DNA of 64,000 nucleotides from Legionella bozemanae. Its GTDB lineage: Bacteria > Pseudomonadota > Gammaproteobacteria > Legionellales > Legionellaceae. Shown piece by piece: positions 37,123 through 46,007 of this stretch. The DNA lies in contig NZ_LBAW01000006.1 of the NCBI RefSeq assembly GCF_001648595.1, forward strand, positions 62,001 through 126,000, given 5' to 3'. The notes beneath the pieces were generated by a model, which was not told the DNA's origin, did no database searches, and saw only the letters and a list, made by a program, of their open reading frames with translations. The position numbers and the translations under genes were made by a program. How positions within the stretch are numbered: the first letter of the stretch is position 1; every line of letters starts with the position of its first letter.

Positions 37123-37812
37123 ATGGATAGATTAATGACGCGTTTACTCAATAAATCACTCACCCTAATACTACTTAGTACTGCGTTTCTTTTTTCCACT
37201 CCAATTTTTGCAGATCCACCCAATCTGACTTTAGTTAAAAATGAACTCAAAAATTATTATGATTCAGGCCTTTACCAAAAAGAATTAACGCAAGTTATTA
37301 AAAAAGCACACAAATATATTCATCAACAAGCCGAAATAAATCAAAAAGAAAAATCACCTAAAAAATTAGCCCTGGTATTAGATATTGATGAAACCAGCTT
37401 ATCAAATTATAAATATATGATTAAACGTGATTTTGGTGGAAATCATAAGCAATTTCACAAAGACATAATGGCGGCTAATGCTCCAGTAATTAAGCCTATG
37501 CTTGCCTTGTATCATGATGCCCGCAAGCATGGGATTAACGTATTTTTTATTACAGGAAGAAATGAAACTGAACGCAAAGCAACAGAGAAAAATTTACAAG
37601 AAGCAGGTTATTCTGAATGGTCAGGCCTGTATTTGCGTCCCAATAATTACTCCGCTAAATCGATTACTCCATTCAAATCAAGCACACGAAAAATGATTAC
37701 AGAAAAAGGCTATACTATCGTAGCATCTATAGGGGATCAGTACAGTGATCTTAAGGGAGGGTATGCTCAAAAGGTATTTAAATTACCCAATCCTTTTTAT
37801 TACTTACCTTAA
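37123..37812 (+). CDS. Exported HAD-family (class IIIB) acid phosphatase
   Basis: 229 aa. A signal peptide at residues 1-30 ends IFADPP; a second ATG at 37135 is an equally good start. HAD motifs: LALVLDIDETSLSN (nucleophile D87, D89), VFFITGRNE with the phosphate-binding Thr, the Lys-containing KSSTRK region, and ASIGDQYSDLKGGYA. This layout matches the plant-VSP/class B-like acid phosphatases found in Legionella and related bacteria. Likely periplasmic or exported; substrate unknown. Confidence 0.85.
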   Translation: MDRLMTRLLNKSLTLILLSTAFLFSTPIFADPPNLTLVKNELKNYYDSGLYQKELTQVIKKAHKYIHQQAEINQKEKSPKKLALVLDIDETSLSNYKYMIKRDFGGNHKQFHKDIMAANAPVIKPMLALYHDARKHGINVFFITGRNETERKATEKNLQEAGYSEWSGLYLRPNNYSAKSITPFKSSTRKMITEKGYTIVASIGDQYSDLKGGYAQKVFKLPNPFYYLP

Positions 37813-37861
37813 ATAAGAAGCACACTCTGAAGACTTCTTGCGAAAGTTGTCCACAAATCTC

Positions 37862-39154
37862 CTAAATTTTTTTAGAGCTATCAGGTACCATTTGATTGGT
37901 ATCCTGATGGACTATATCTTTTAAAATAAGTGACATTAACAATTGAATTTGTTGCTCATACATTTTTCGATCATATCCCCCTTCTAATCCCCAATATATT
38001 TTTTCAATATAATCTTTATTTTCTTGATAGAGTTTAAATATGCTTTCATAAAAATAGGTTAAGTCCTTTGAGTTAAAACGAGTTTTTCGTGCCTCAGCAA
38101 TCCCCATTAGGTCGCCATCAACATACTTTCCGCAATAAGCTGTTTCTTCTTCATGTGAATCCCAACCTGTGGGTAAAAATAGAGCTACTTTCTGATGATT
38201 TGTTTTGGCCTGTTCTATTTGCTCCTCAATTTTCTCTATCGCAAAAACCAAAGCAGGATGTACTAAACTGGGTTTACGTAGAGTAAGACTCAAATCTACT
38301 GCATAATATTCTAAATTTCCCCGTTGCCACATGTGAATTTTTTGTCCGATATCTTCTCCACTCTTTTGGAAAGCCTCAGTAATAAACGCATCATCTTGTT
38401 GGGGATAAACCCTTGAGTCAAAAACGTCTACATGACATATATCCATATCTGAGGCAGAATTCCATAAAACATCGCATAAACCATTGTCTCGATTTACATC
38501 CGTCCCAACAATAATATGCTTCAGTGGTTTACTCGATAAACTTTGCAAGTATTTAATTAATATTGCTGATTTATTTAAAATGCAAAAGCCGCTTCCTTCA
38601 TCACTAAACGCATGGTGTGAAGGCAAACCAAAAGAAAAATGCACTTTTCCAAAGTGAAATAAAGTCATTGCAATATCTTTAATCAAGACCTCAAATGCTC
38701 CTGGTGTAATAAGAATATCCGGAGATAATTGTTTCCATCCTTTTTGTTGCGCTTGAATACAATAAGTAATGAGCTTCTGCAGGTATTCTTGTGTATGTAC
38801 TGCCAGTAACGCGCGAAGAATTTCATCATTTTCAGGAAATTGAGCAAAAAGTGTCAATGGTGCTTCCGCATCGCCTTTCTTCATTGCGGTAAATAATTGA
38901 TTCCAGTGCGTAGGTAACGCCACAACATCTGTGGTAACAACAGGTAATGAAGAATCTGTAGATTGATAGTCTTCAATCACCCGCACCATATGCTTTAGCC
39001 GTTTCAATTGGTCTTCATCGGCCCCCGCAGGCATGTGATGCATTTGCTCTATATCTTTAGCAGAGGGAATTTGAATACAGCATTCTTGATTTTTTTCTTT
39101 ATGTACATCAGTAGAGGTCATATGTCTAAAAAAATATTTATGCTTCATCATCAT
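37862..39154 (-). CDS. lphD: Histone deacetylase-like protein, LphD-type candidate Dot/Icm effector
   Basis: 430 aa of the arginase/deacetylase fold. Seen: a tandem His, FGLPSHHAFSDEGSGFC (H180, H181); GTDVNRDNGL, where HDACs have D.DVHHGNG; LPTGWDSHEEE (D332, zinc ligand position); and the catalytic Tyr in WGLEGGYD (Y394). On this alignment the His zinc ligand of the middle motif reads Asn 221. From memory, L. pneumophila LphD is a translocated HDAC of about this size acting on histone H3 K14, with its catalytic Tyr near residue 392. The length and Tyr position make an orthologue likely; acetoin-utilisation or polyamine deacetylase is the alternative. No signal peptide. Confidence 0.65.
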   Translation of the reverse strand: MMMKHKYFFRHMTSTDVHKEKNQECCIQIPSAKDIEQMHHMPAGADEDQLKRLKHMVRVIEDYQSTDSSLPVVTTDVVALPTHWNQLFTAMKKGDAEAPLTLFAQFPENDEILRALLAVHTQEYLQKLITYCIQAQQKGWKQLSPDILITPGAFEVLIKDIAMTLFHFGKVHFSFGLPSHHAFSDEGSGFCILNKSAILIKYLQSLSSKPLKHIIVGTDVNRDNGLCDVLWNSASDMDICHVDVFDSRVYPQQDDAFITEAFQKSGEDIGQKIHMWQRGNLEYYAVDLSLTLRKPSLVHPALVFAIEKIEEQIEQAKTNHQKVALFLPTGWDSHEEETAYCGKYVDGDLMGIAEARKTRFNSKDLTYFYESIFKLYQENKDYIEKIYWGLEGGYDRKMYEQQIQLLMSLILKDIVHQDTNQMVPDSSKKI

Positions 39155-39262
39155 TTACCCATAGGAAAATAAAGAGAAAAAGAAGCTTTGCCGAAAAGCA
39201 AAAACTTCTGCCATTTCTCTTAGATTATAGAGTCTGGGTTGATGATGCAATGAGGAAAAAAA

Positions 39263-40744
39263 TCAAGCGTAACTAAATACCATAGCGTTATAGGCTGGAG
39301 GTTCGCCATAATTCTCAATGCCTTCTTTAATATCCATAAGCTCTTGAGACAAACCTTTACGTCCTCCTGACTCCATTGCTTTAGGACCTGCAAAAAATGT
39401 TAATCCGATCCCAGCCGCAGCCGCTAGAGAAGAAGCAATGCCAAAAACAAATTCTGTTTCAAATAAACTTAGACCTAAAGCAAAACCCCCAGCACTGAGC
39501 ACGGAACTCGAACCAAAAGTCGTTATAAAACTCACGACGCTGGCACTAATGAGCAATGCCCCAAACACAATAAGAAGACCACCTAAAACTTGTTTGCCAA
39601 CAGAACTGTTTCCTGATGCATATTCAGCAATCTCTCCTAAACGCTTTGCAGCGTGCTTATCTGCAGGATTAACGAAAACATCATTCAAAATAAGAACCGT
39701 GCGTCCATAAAAATGATAATCAATTTCCTCGCTTTTTTGCTTTTTCATTTTTACTTCTGCATCAATTAAATTGACTGCATTGATTATGTGTTTTTGCAGT
39801 GCAGTAGGCCGAATAGGCGTATTCTGAGTAATAAAAGCAAATCCATTATTAAGAATTTGTTCTTCTACATTAGGTAAATGGTACTCTTGAATTGCAAAAT
39901 ATCCGGGCATGCTTTGTATATTACTTGCAAACCACGCTTCCGCAGTATAATTCGTTTGCATTGGATATGGCAAATCACCATACTGAGCAACATGAGTGCC
40001 TTCAATAAGACTTGCTAAAACCTTCTCAAACGCAGCATCCTTATTTTCTTGTTTTACCTTAAGATACATATCCCATAAAAAACCACACAAACGAAGGTAA
40101 TTCGCTCGATGGATTTGGTTTGTATAATCAGGATCATATCCTCCGGGATAGAAAGTCAGTTGATTCAAATAGCGAACAGCGAGCAAACCTATACGCACCT
40201 GAGGAGAAAGACCGGTCAAATGAGTATCTTCATAATGAATCAGTGCATCCCAAATTTTATTGCTCAAAGCCTGCACTGAGGCCAAAGGATTTTCTTGTAA
40301 GGTTTGTAAAAATAATTGAGCAGCAGGAATATGCTCGTTTAACCAAATTCGACGAGAGCGCAATTCATGCAAACTCGCTTGAGCTTCGTTAATTGCACGT
40401 TCATAAGGCGCCATACGTCTTTTGAGCGCATCACGCTCCTTGAGTAAACTGTCTAATTTGAATTGCAATTGGTAGGTATTTAAAACCTGCATCGAACTGC
40501 CATAAAAATCAACCCTTGGATAGATGGCATTTGAAGGTATGCCCAGATTCATATCAGTCTGCTGTTCTATTAAGGAAATACTTAAATTTAAGGAGTCTAA
40601 TTGTCTTTGGAAGGATTGGAGATATTGCCTCTGCTCTTTAATGAATTGTGAATTTTCAGTTATCTGCAGCTCGAGTGGAATTAATTCTGCTTGCCAGGAA
40701 AAGAGATCCGCGTAATTGTAAACAACAGGATTAGCTGAAGGCAT
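39263..40744 (-). CDS. Hypothetical coiled-coil and membrane-domain protein, possible effector
   Basis: 493 aa from MPSANPVVYN; GAGG precedes that ATG, and an upstream in-frame Met would extend by 17 residues. Residues 20-150 are helical or coiled coil (FIKEQRQYLQSFQRQLDSL; QFKLDSLLKERDALKRRM). The middle is soluble. Residues 385-455 hold two or three hydrophobic helices (LGGLLIVFGALLISASVV; FGIASSLAAAAGIGLTFFAG). A soluble tail with GEPPAYN follows. I recognise no family. The build, coiled coil plus a late membrane hairpin without a signal peptide, is frequent among Legionella effectors, and it neighbours the LphD-like gene on the same strand. A good promoter lies upstream. Confidence 0.55.
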   Translation of the reverse strand: MPSANPVVYNYADLFSWQAELIPLELQITENSQFIKEQRQYLQSFQRQLDSLNLSISLIEQQTDMNLGIPSNAIYPRVDFYGSSMQVLNTYQLQFKLDSLLKERDALKRRMAPYERAINEAQASLHELRSRRIWLNEHIPAAQLFLQTLQENPLASVQALSNKIWDALIHYEDTHLTGLSPQVRIGLLAVRYLNQLTFYPGGYDPDYTNQIHRANYLRLCGFLWDMYLKVKQENKDAAFEKVLASLIEGTHVAQYGDLPYPMQTNYTAEAWFASNIQSMPGYFAIQEYHLPNVEEQILNNGFAFITQNTPIRPTALQKHIINAVNLIDAEVKMKKQKSEEIDYHFYGRTVLILNDVFVNPADKHAAKRLGEIAEYASGNSSVGKQVLGGLLIVFGALLISASVVSFITTFGSSSVLSAGGFALGLSLFETEFVFGIASSLAAAAGIGLTFFAGPKAMESGGRKGLSQELMDIKEGIENYGEPPAYNAMVFSYA

Positions 40745-40786
40745 AATGGGTCCTCGCAAGTGGGTTACAGTGTCAATGTGGAGTCG

Positions 40787-40815
40787 ATTATACACGGTGA
40801 GAACTATTGATTCAA
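40787..40815 (-). promoter_or_regulatory. Sigma-70 promoter of the coiled-coil protein gene
   Basis: On the minus strand: TTGAAT (40815-40810), a 17-bp spacer and a perfect TATAAT (40792-40787). It gives a leader of about 35 nt before the ATG at 40744. Confidence 0.55.
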
Positions 40816-41120
40816 TTATTGCATTTTATACGCAAAAATAATTATATCTTACTGAATTTAATGACAAAATTGAAAATATAAAATTAAAATTTCCATTTTG
40901 CTAGAATGACTCTTTTACCCACAGAAGAAGGGGCTGCACGAGCTAAGACCACATCTAAATCACCATTTTTTCAGCTTGGTGTATCGTCTCATTATCTCGT
41001 ACAGCTAAAAATTGAACTACATCTAAATAACCATAAACATTCACCAATATATAGCGTGTCACCTAGGCAACGAGATACAATAACAAGAGTTCCTAAAAAT
41101 TTCTAAGGATACATCGGTTA
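40816..41120. other. Intergenic stretch with no recognised gene
   Basis: About 300 bp between the divergent coiled-coil gene and the symporter. AT-rich on the left. A 66-codon open frame in the middle has no family resemblance and no ribosome site. I see no repeat or clear promoter for the symporter. Confidence 0.4.
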
Positions 41121-42347
41121 ATGAACACCCAAAAGACTTTTGGATCCTATCTTTTTTCATTTATTTTAATTACCGCCATTTTGCTAGGAGGTCTCACTGG
41201 CTACTTTTTTGGACCAATTACTTCCTACTTAAAACCTTTTGGGGAAATTTTTCTTAACCTAATTTTTACGGCAATTGTTCCTTTGATTTTTTTTAGCGTT
41301 TCTTCGGCTATAGCACGGGTCGGCTCGATGGGCAAACTGGGTAAGATCGCTTTTTATATGACACTAGTATTTTTATTTACCGGAATCATAGCAGCAGTTT
41401 GTTCTCTTTTTATTGTCAGCCTGTTTCCCCCTGCTCAAGGCGTTGCCTTACCACTCAGCGTCCCAGAAAAAAACACTGCCTTGAGTTTTTTCGATCAAAT
41501 TGCGGGTATTTTTACTGTTCCTGAGTTTAGCAAACTTCTTTCGCATCAACATATTTTGGCACTCATTATCTTTTCTATCTTAGTAGGTTTAGCGGCAGCG
41601 AATACCAATGAAAAAGGGAAAACATTTATTGATTTTTTAAAAGCAGGCGAAGAAATTTTTATGCGTGTTTTTACTTTAATTATGTATTATGCGCCATTCG
41701 GTTTTTTTGCCTATTTTGCTGTTTTGGTTCATGACTTAGGCCCTCAATTGATGGCAAATTACCTCCGGATTGCTATTCTTTATTATACATTTGGAATCAT
41801 TTATTTTTTTGTTGCTTTCACACTATTCGCCTATTTAGCTGGAAGAATCCAAGGTATAAAATTATTTTGGAACAGCATCTTTCTCCCTGTAGTGACATCA
41901 ATCGCCACGTGCAGTAGTGCCGCCAGTCTTCCTGCTAATTTAATTGCAGCAAAAAAAATGCGAGTCCCCCCGGAAATTTATGAAACAGTAATTCCTTTGG
42001 GTACCATCATTCATAAAGATGGTTCTGTAATAGGCGGCGTTTTCAAGATTGCTTTTTTATTCGGAATCTTTCACTTAAATTTTTCAAGTCTGGGCGTACT
42101 GCTTACTGCTCTAGGCGTCTCTTTATTGGTCGGCACAGTAATGGGAGCAATTCCTAGTGGAGGAATGCTCGGGGAATTACTTATACTTAATGTATATGGA
42201 TTTCCTCCTTCAGTGTTAATAGCAATAGCTGCAATTAGTATTATTATTGATCCTCTTGCGACTATGCTTAATGTAACATGCAACAGCGTGAGCAGTATGC
42301 TGATTGCGCGTCTTGTGGAGAGGAAAAAATGGTTAACCTGCGCGTAA
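41121..42347 (+). CDS. Dicarboxylate/amino acid:cation symporter (DAACS family)
   Basis: 408 aa with eight predicted transmembrane helices and two re-entrant loops. Seen: FLNLIFTAIVPLIFFSVSSA, TCSSAASLPANLIAAKKM (the serine-rich HP1 motif), PLGTIIHKDGSVIGG, GAIPSGGMLGELLIL (HP2) and DPLATMLNVTCNSVSSMLI (D.....N..G.. motif of helix 8, with CNSV). Sodium- or proton-coupled uptake of glutamate, aspartate or C4-dicarboxylates; substrate not decidable by eye. Legionella feeds on amino acids. Followed 37 bp later by a PspC-like gene. Confidence 0.87.
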   Translation: MNTQKTFGSYLFSFILITAILLGGLTGYFFGPITSYLKPFGEIFLNLIFTAIVPLIFFSVSSAIARVGSMGKLGKIAFYMTLVFLFTGIIAAVCSLFIVSLFPPAQGVALPLSVPEKNTALSFFDQIAGIFTVPEFSKLLSHQHILALIIFSILVGLAAANTNEKGKTFIDFLKAGEEIFMRVFTLIMYYAPFGFFAYFAVLVHDLGPQLMANYLRIAILYYTFGIIYFFVAFTLFAYLAGRIQGIKLFWNSIFLPVVTSIATCSSAASLPANLIAAKKMRVPPEIYETVIPLGTIIHKDGSVIGGVFKIAFLFGIFHLNFSSLGVLLTALGVSLLVGTVMGAIPSGGMLGELLILNVYGFPPSVLIAIAAISIIIDPLATMLNVTCNSVSSMLIARLVERKKWLTCA

Positions 42348-42384
42348 CCGGATAAGTTACGTACGTTTATTTAAAAGGCAAATT

Positions 42385-42597
42385 ATGAATCAACCCTATA
42401 AAAAATTATGGCGCTCCCGTAAAGATCGAAAAATTGCTGGTGTATGCGGTGGCCTAGGAGTTTACTTTGGTGTCGACCCTGTATGGATGAGAATTATTTT
42501 TGTAATTTTCTTCCTCATTGGAGGCACAGCACTTATCGCATACCTTCTGCTATGGCTCATTATTCCTTTAGAGCCTGAAGATTGGCAAGATGCATAA
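42385..42597 (+). CDS. PspC-domain small membrane protein
   Basis: 70 aa. Nearly all of it is a PspC domain: LWRSRKDRKIAGVCGGLGVY, then FGVDPVWMRIIFVIFFLIGG and a final hydrophobic LIAYLLLWLIIPLEPED. One long transmembrane helix. PspC in E. coli helps the phage-shock response, but stand-alone copies like this are widespread and their role is unclear. Shine-Dalgarno AAAAGG before the ATG; possibly cotranscribed with the symporter. Confidence 0.85.
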   Translation: MNQPYKKLWRSRKDRKIAGVCGGLGVYFGVDPVWMRIIFVIFFLIGGTALIAYLLLWLIIPLEPEDWQDA

Positions 42598-42754
42598 TTA
42601 ATCTGAGTTACATGTCTTTGAGTGAGCGCATTGGAGTCGTGAACTATCTAGTCCTATCTCCAAAGTTATTGATTTGAAGCTTAAGCAAGCAATGCTTTGT
42701 GAAAGAAGTTCTGTCTCTGGAGATTGTTTTTATAAAAACTTTGGTTTTATAGCC

Positions 42755-42771
42755 CTGGGAAAACTTCCCAG
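42755..42771 (-). terminator. Weak hairpin after ahpD
   Basis: A 7-bp stem (CTGGGAA/TTCCCAG) with a 3-nt loop, 12 bp past the ahpD stop. It lacks a proper U-run. Confidence 0.35.
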
Positions 42772-42782
42772 AGCAAACTTGC

Positions 42783-43316
42783 TTATAATTCATTTTGAGA
42801 TAGAGCAAAAGAGCATGCATTTAAAACTGCTGCAATTCTAAGTACAGATTGAACTGCAATTTTATTTAACTCATGCTCCAATAACTGTTTAACGTGTGAG
42901 TGGATACACATACCACAGCCATTGATTGCAGATACTGCCAAAGCAAATAACTCAAAGTCAGCTTTGGGGACCCCAGGATTTATCATACCATTCATACGCA
43001 AATTAGCAGGAAGAGATGCAAGTTCCTTATTTTCTGCCAAATGTATTGCACGATAATATATATTATTCATTGCCATCAAAGCGGCGGCTGTTTGGACTGC
43101 ATGATCCAATTCAGCAGTGATATAGAGTGCTCCATCTGCTTTAATGGCATCAATAATACGCCTGTCTTTCAATGTGTAGGCTACAGCTAATGCAACTCCA
43201 TAAAATTGGGTTTCTGTTAAACCGGATTGTGCCATATTGCCAAATAGATTACTGACATTAAGCCGAATATCTTTAGCAAAATCAGGTATCTCTTGTTTCA
43301 ACTGTTCTATAGACAT
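42783..43316 (-). CDS. ahpD: Alkyl hydroperoxidase AhpD (CMD family)
   Basis: 177 aa from MSIEQLKQEIPDFAKD, preceded by AAGGAG. A longer open frame upstream overlaps ahpC and is not used. Catalytic site: E122, C134 and C137 in NGCGMCIHSH, and H141, the same spacing as in Mycobacterium tuberculosis AhpD (E118, C130, C133, H137). AhpD reduces AhpC through its CxxC. The gene is 58 bp after the AhpC-like gene; in L. pneumophila an ahpC2-ahpD pair is known in peroxide defence. Confidence 0.92.
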   Translation of the reverse strand: MSIEQLKQEIPDFAKDIRLNVSNLFGNMAQSGLTETQFYGVALAVAYTLKDRRIIDAIKADGALYITAELDHAVQTAAALMAMNNIYYRAIHLAENKELASLPANLRMNGMINPGVPKADFELFALAVSAINGCGMCIHSHVKQLLEHELNKIAVQSVLRIAAVLNACSFALSQNEL

Positions 43317-43374
43317 ATAACGCTCCTTTCCAGAAGCTCCCATGTTTATAAGAACTTCTGAATTATTGTTCAGA

Positions 43375-43923
43375 TTATAATGTTTGACCCCCAATAGGAC
43401 GGTTACAAGGACATAATTCATCGGTTTGCAGAGCATCCAAAATACGTAATATTTCTTGAGGATTACGACCAACATTTAGCGAATTGACACTCACATGTTG
43501 AATCACATTATTTGGGTCAATAATAAAAGTTGCCCTTAAAGCACACCCACTTTCCTCATCTCGAATGCCAAACCCATTAGTTAATTTCCCATGAACATCA
43601 GCAAAACTGTATTGATTTAATTTATTTAAATCTTTGTGTTCTCTTCGCCAAGCGAGTTTGACGAATTCATTATCTGTGCTTCCTCCCAGTACTACTGCAT
43701 CTCTATCGTTAAATTCACCATTTAATTTTGCAAATTCCACAATTTCTGTTGGACATACGAAAGTAAAATCTTTTGGGTAGAAAAAAAGTACTTTCCATTT
43801 CCCTGGAAAACTTTTTTCAGTAATCACTTCAAAAGCACTCTCACCATTTTCTTCATGATTATTAAAACCAGGTTTTGCTGCAACAATAGAAAATTCTGGA
43901 ATTTTTTGACCAACAGTTAGCAT
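43375..43923 (-). CDS. ahpC: Peroxiredoxin, AhpC2 type
   Basis: 182 aa 2-Cys peroxiredoxin. Peroxidatic C57 in FYPKDFTFVCPTEI, and resolving Cys residues near the end (ELCPCN, C171 and C173). This double-Cys ending is the AhpD-dependent (actinobacterial-like) type, not the AhpF-dependent type, in agreement with ahpD next door. Reduces H2O2 and organic peroxides. Good Shine-Dalgarno GAGGAG. Divergent from oxyR, its probable regulator. Confidence 0.93.
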   Translation of the reverse strand: MLTVGQKIPEFSIVAAKPGFNNHEENGESAFEVITEKSFPGKWKVLFFYPKDFTFVCPTEIVEFAKLNGEFNDRDAVVLGGSTDNEFVKLAWRREHKDLNKLNQYSFADVHGKLTNGFGIRDEESGCALRATFIIDPNNVIQHVSVNSLNVGRNPQEILRILDALQTDELCPCNRPIGGQTL

Positions 43924-43955
43924 AAATTTCTCCTCAGTTCATTTAGTTCAATTAA

Positions 43956-43984
43956 ATTATAGTTATGGTGTATAATTATTTAAA
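43956..43984 (-). promoter_or_regulatory. ahpC promoter with a possible OxyR half-site
   Basis: On the minus strand: TTTAAA (43984-43979), 17-bp spacer, TATAAT (43961-43956). On the plus strand ATAG, seven bases, GTAT (43959-43973) matches half of the OxyR consensus; the second half is poor. Confidence 0.45.
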
Positions 43985-44019
43985 ATGAATAAAATAGATA
44001 ACTTTAATCGGAAAAATCG

Positions 44020-44946
44020 ATGAGCAGATTAACCAGTCTGAAACAGCTGCATTACTTAATTTCACTATATGATCATCAACATTTTGGTCGTGCTGCTGCA
44101 GCATGCTTTATTAGTCAATCGACTTTAAGTGCAGCAATTACAAGTCTTGAGGAAACCTTGGAAGCACAACTGCTTGAACGCGATCATAAAACGTTTTTAT
44201 TTACACCTTTAGGTGAAGAAATTGTTCGTCGCAGTCGACTAATTATTGAACAAAGCAATGACTTAGTGGATTACGCACAAAGCCAAGGAAAAGTAATGCA
44301 GGGTAAATTTTATCTTGGGGTCATTCCTACCATTGCTCCTTTTATTTTAAGTGAACTACAAGATCTGTGTCAGCAACTCTATCCAGAACTCACCTTATTC
44401 ATCAGAGAAGACACTACAGAAAACGTTTTGAACTATTTAAGTGAAGGCAAACTTGACCTTGTCATTTTAGCGCTTCCTTATCCAACCCAAGACTTTCAAA
44501 CACAAATATTGTGCAAAGATTATTTTAAACTGGTCTTACCTCAAACATGGTCACATAAAGGATTTGACCAAGAAATCAATAAACTCCCTGAAAACAGTAT
44601 TTTTCTTCTTGAAAAAGAACACTGTTTGACAGGTCATGCATTGCAAGCATGTCAATTAAAAGAAAGCAAAAAAATCAATCATTTTTTTGCTACCAGCTTA
44701 CATACGCTAATCCAAATGGTCAGCCATCAACCTGGAATTACTTTTTTACCTGATCTTGCGATTAACAGCGGCATTCTTACAGGAACTGATTTAGTCTCAC
44801 TTCCTTTAAAAACGAATCACGCTTATAGGGAAATTGGCGCAGCCTGGCGCACGACCTCTCATAAAACACAGAATTATATTTTATTAACAGAATTGATTAA
44901 GCAGATTGTTATTAAAAAATGTGATGATGATGCTTACCAGCATTAG
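44020..44946 (+). CDS. oxyR: Hydrogen peroxide-sensing LysR regulator OxyR
   Basis: 308 aa. N-terminal winged helix (TSLKQLHYLISLYDHQHFGR, FISQSTLSAAITSLEETL), then the substrate-like domain. C202 and C211 in EKEHCLTGHALQAC are nine residues apart, exactly as the redox pair C199/C208 of E. coli OxyR. Oxidation to a disulphide activates transcription. Divergent from ahpC-ahpD with 96 bp between, so it probably controls both sides. Confidence 0.9.
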   Translation: MSRLTSLKQLHYLISLYDHQHFGRAAAACFISQSTLSAAITSLEETLEAQLLERDHKTFLFTPLGEEIVRRSRLIIEQSNDLVDYAQSQGKVMQGKFYLGVIPTIAPFILSELQDLCQQLYPELTLFIREDTTENVLNYLSEGKLDLVILALPYPTQDFQTQILCKDYFKLVLPQTWSHKGFDQEINKLPENSIFLLEKEHCLTGHALQACQLKESKKINHFFATSLHTLIQMVSHQPGITFLPDLAINSGILTGTDLVSLPLKTNHAYREIGAAWRTTSHKTQNYILLTELIKQIVIKKCDDDAYQH

Positions 44947-45130
44947 AGGCTTGAGTTAATTATCCCCATACCTTTAAGCTCGCGAGAGAGAAAGGGAGGG
45001 AAACTTAGAGACGCTATAATAATCAAAAAAATTGAAAACAGTAGGAGCAAAACAAAAATAAAATTTTAACATTATTTTAAATGAAGTACGTCATGTATTA
45101 TAGTGCTCCTAAAAAATTTTGGAGAACATT

Positions 45131-45499
45131 ATGCGGAAATACATCACTTTGATTCTTTACATTCTTCCATTTTTGATATCAATGAATTCTTATGCAGATG
45201 CAAAAAAAACTGTTCGTATTCCCCAACTATCCAATGAAAAGGTCTCTGTCTGGACAACGGTAATCTACCCAAATAAAGATCACATTTTAAAAATGCATCG
45301 ACATGAACACAATAGAGTGATTGTTGCTTTAGATAACGGATTAATAAAAGTGGTTAATAATAAAGGAGCAGAGCATTTCCTAAAATTAGAAAAAGATAAA
45401 GCATATTATCTCTCTAAAGATCTCCCTAATGAATTACACACAGATGAAAACATGGGCAAACATCCGATAAAAGTTGTAGTCATTGAATTAAAAAATTAA
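45131..45499 (+). CDS. Exported small cupin-like protein
   Basis: 122 aa from MRKYITLILY. GGAG sits six bases before this ATG; an upstream TTG overlaps that site. Signal peptide at 1-23 (LPFLISMNSYADA). The remainder is one small beta barrel: VSVWTTVIYPNKDHILKMHR, then HEHNRVIVALDNG and KDLPNELHTDEN. The HRHEHNR and later His pattern suggests a single-domain cupin with a metal site. Periplasmic; function unknown. Confidence 0.65.
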   Translation: MRKYITLILYILPFLISMNSYADAKKTVRIPQLSNEKVSVWTTVIYPNKDHILKMHRHEHNRVIVALDNGLIKVVNNKGAEHFLKLEKDKAYYLSKDLPNELHTDENMGKHPIKVVVIELKN

Positions 45500-45526
45500 A
45501 CGGTTTCGCAAAAGACGCGAAACCGT
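45500..45526 (-). terminator. Terminator of the Spy-like gene
   Basis: A perfect 10-bp stem (ACGGTTTCGC) with a 7-nt loop. Read on the minus strand it is followed by TTTAATTTTTT. It lies between two convergent genes and may serve both. Confidence 0.7.
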
Positions 45527-45536
45527 CAAACGCTCT

Positions 45537-45977
45537 TTATGATTTTTTGACAGAATTTTTATTTTGAAAACCACAATGATGACCATGGCGAATAGGCAAT
45601 AAAACACCCAGTTTTTGGTAGGTTTTAAATTGAGTTTGAGCCCATAAAGTACTTATTTTTGCATTAACACTATTTCTCTTTTCCACTAATCTGGATATAT
45701 CACTCCATTTTGCATTAGGAGTTGCTAATTTACCTCGTATTTGCATACTGAGTGCGCGTTTTTCTTTAATTAATGGAGCCATTTGTGCATGCAGATTTTT
45801 CTTGATTTTAGCTAATTCGGAACGTTGTTCTGGGGTTAGCAATTTACCAACATGCTGACGATAATGTCCTGTTTGATTTACAGAAACCACCGTCGCACTG
45901 GATGCTGATGGTTGTGCTGTAGCAATTGAGGCGCTCAAGGCCAAGCTACTAATTAATAAAAACCGTTTAATGTTCAT
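45537..45977 (-). CDS. Periplasmic LTxxQ-motif protein (Spy/CpxP family)
   Basis: 146 aa. Signal peptide at 1-21 (LALSASIATA). Helical body with the first family motif KLLTPEQRSELAKIKKN; the second, LTxxQ-like motif is poorly kept (FKTYQKLGVLL). His-rich region RHGHHCG near the end. Spy is an envelope-stress chaperone and CpxP inhibits the CpxA sensor. It lies divergently from an OmpR/EnvZ-type two-component pair, which could control it or be tuned by it. Confidence 0.75.
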   Translation of the reverse strand: MNIKRFLLISSLALSASIATAQPSASSATVVSVNQTGHYRQHVGKLLTPEQRSELAKIKKNLHAQMAPLIKEKRALSMQIRGKLATPNAKWSDISRLVEKRNSVNAKISTLWAQTQFKTYQKLGVLLPIRHGHHCGFQNKNSVKKS

Positions 45978-46007
45978 TTTACTCTCCTATTGGGTATTAG
46001 GTTTCAT

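Noticed and set aside
40906-41106. 66-codon ORF upstream of the symporter
   Set aside because: No Shine-Dalgarno and no protein-like composition; treated as intergenic.
43317-43475. N-terminal extension of ahpD into ahpC
   Set aside because: The internal ATG at 43316 has an AAGGAG site and gives the standard AhpD N-terminus.
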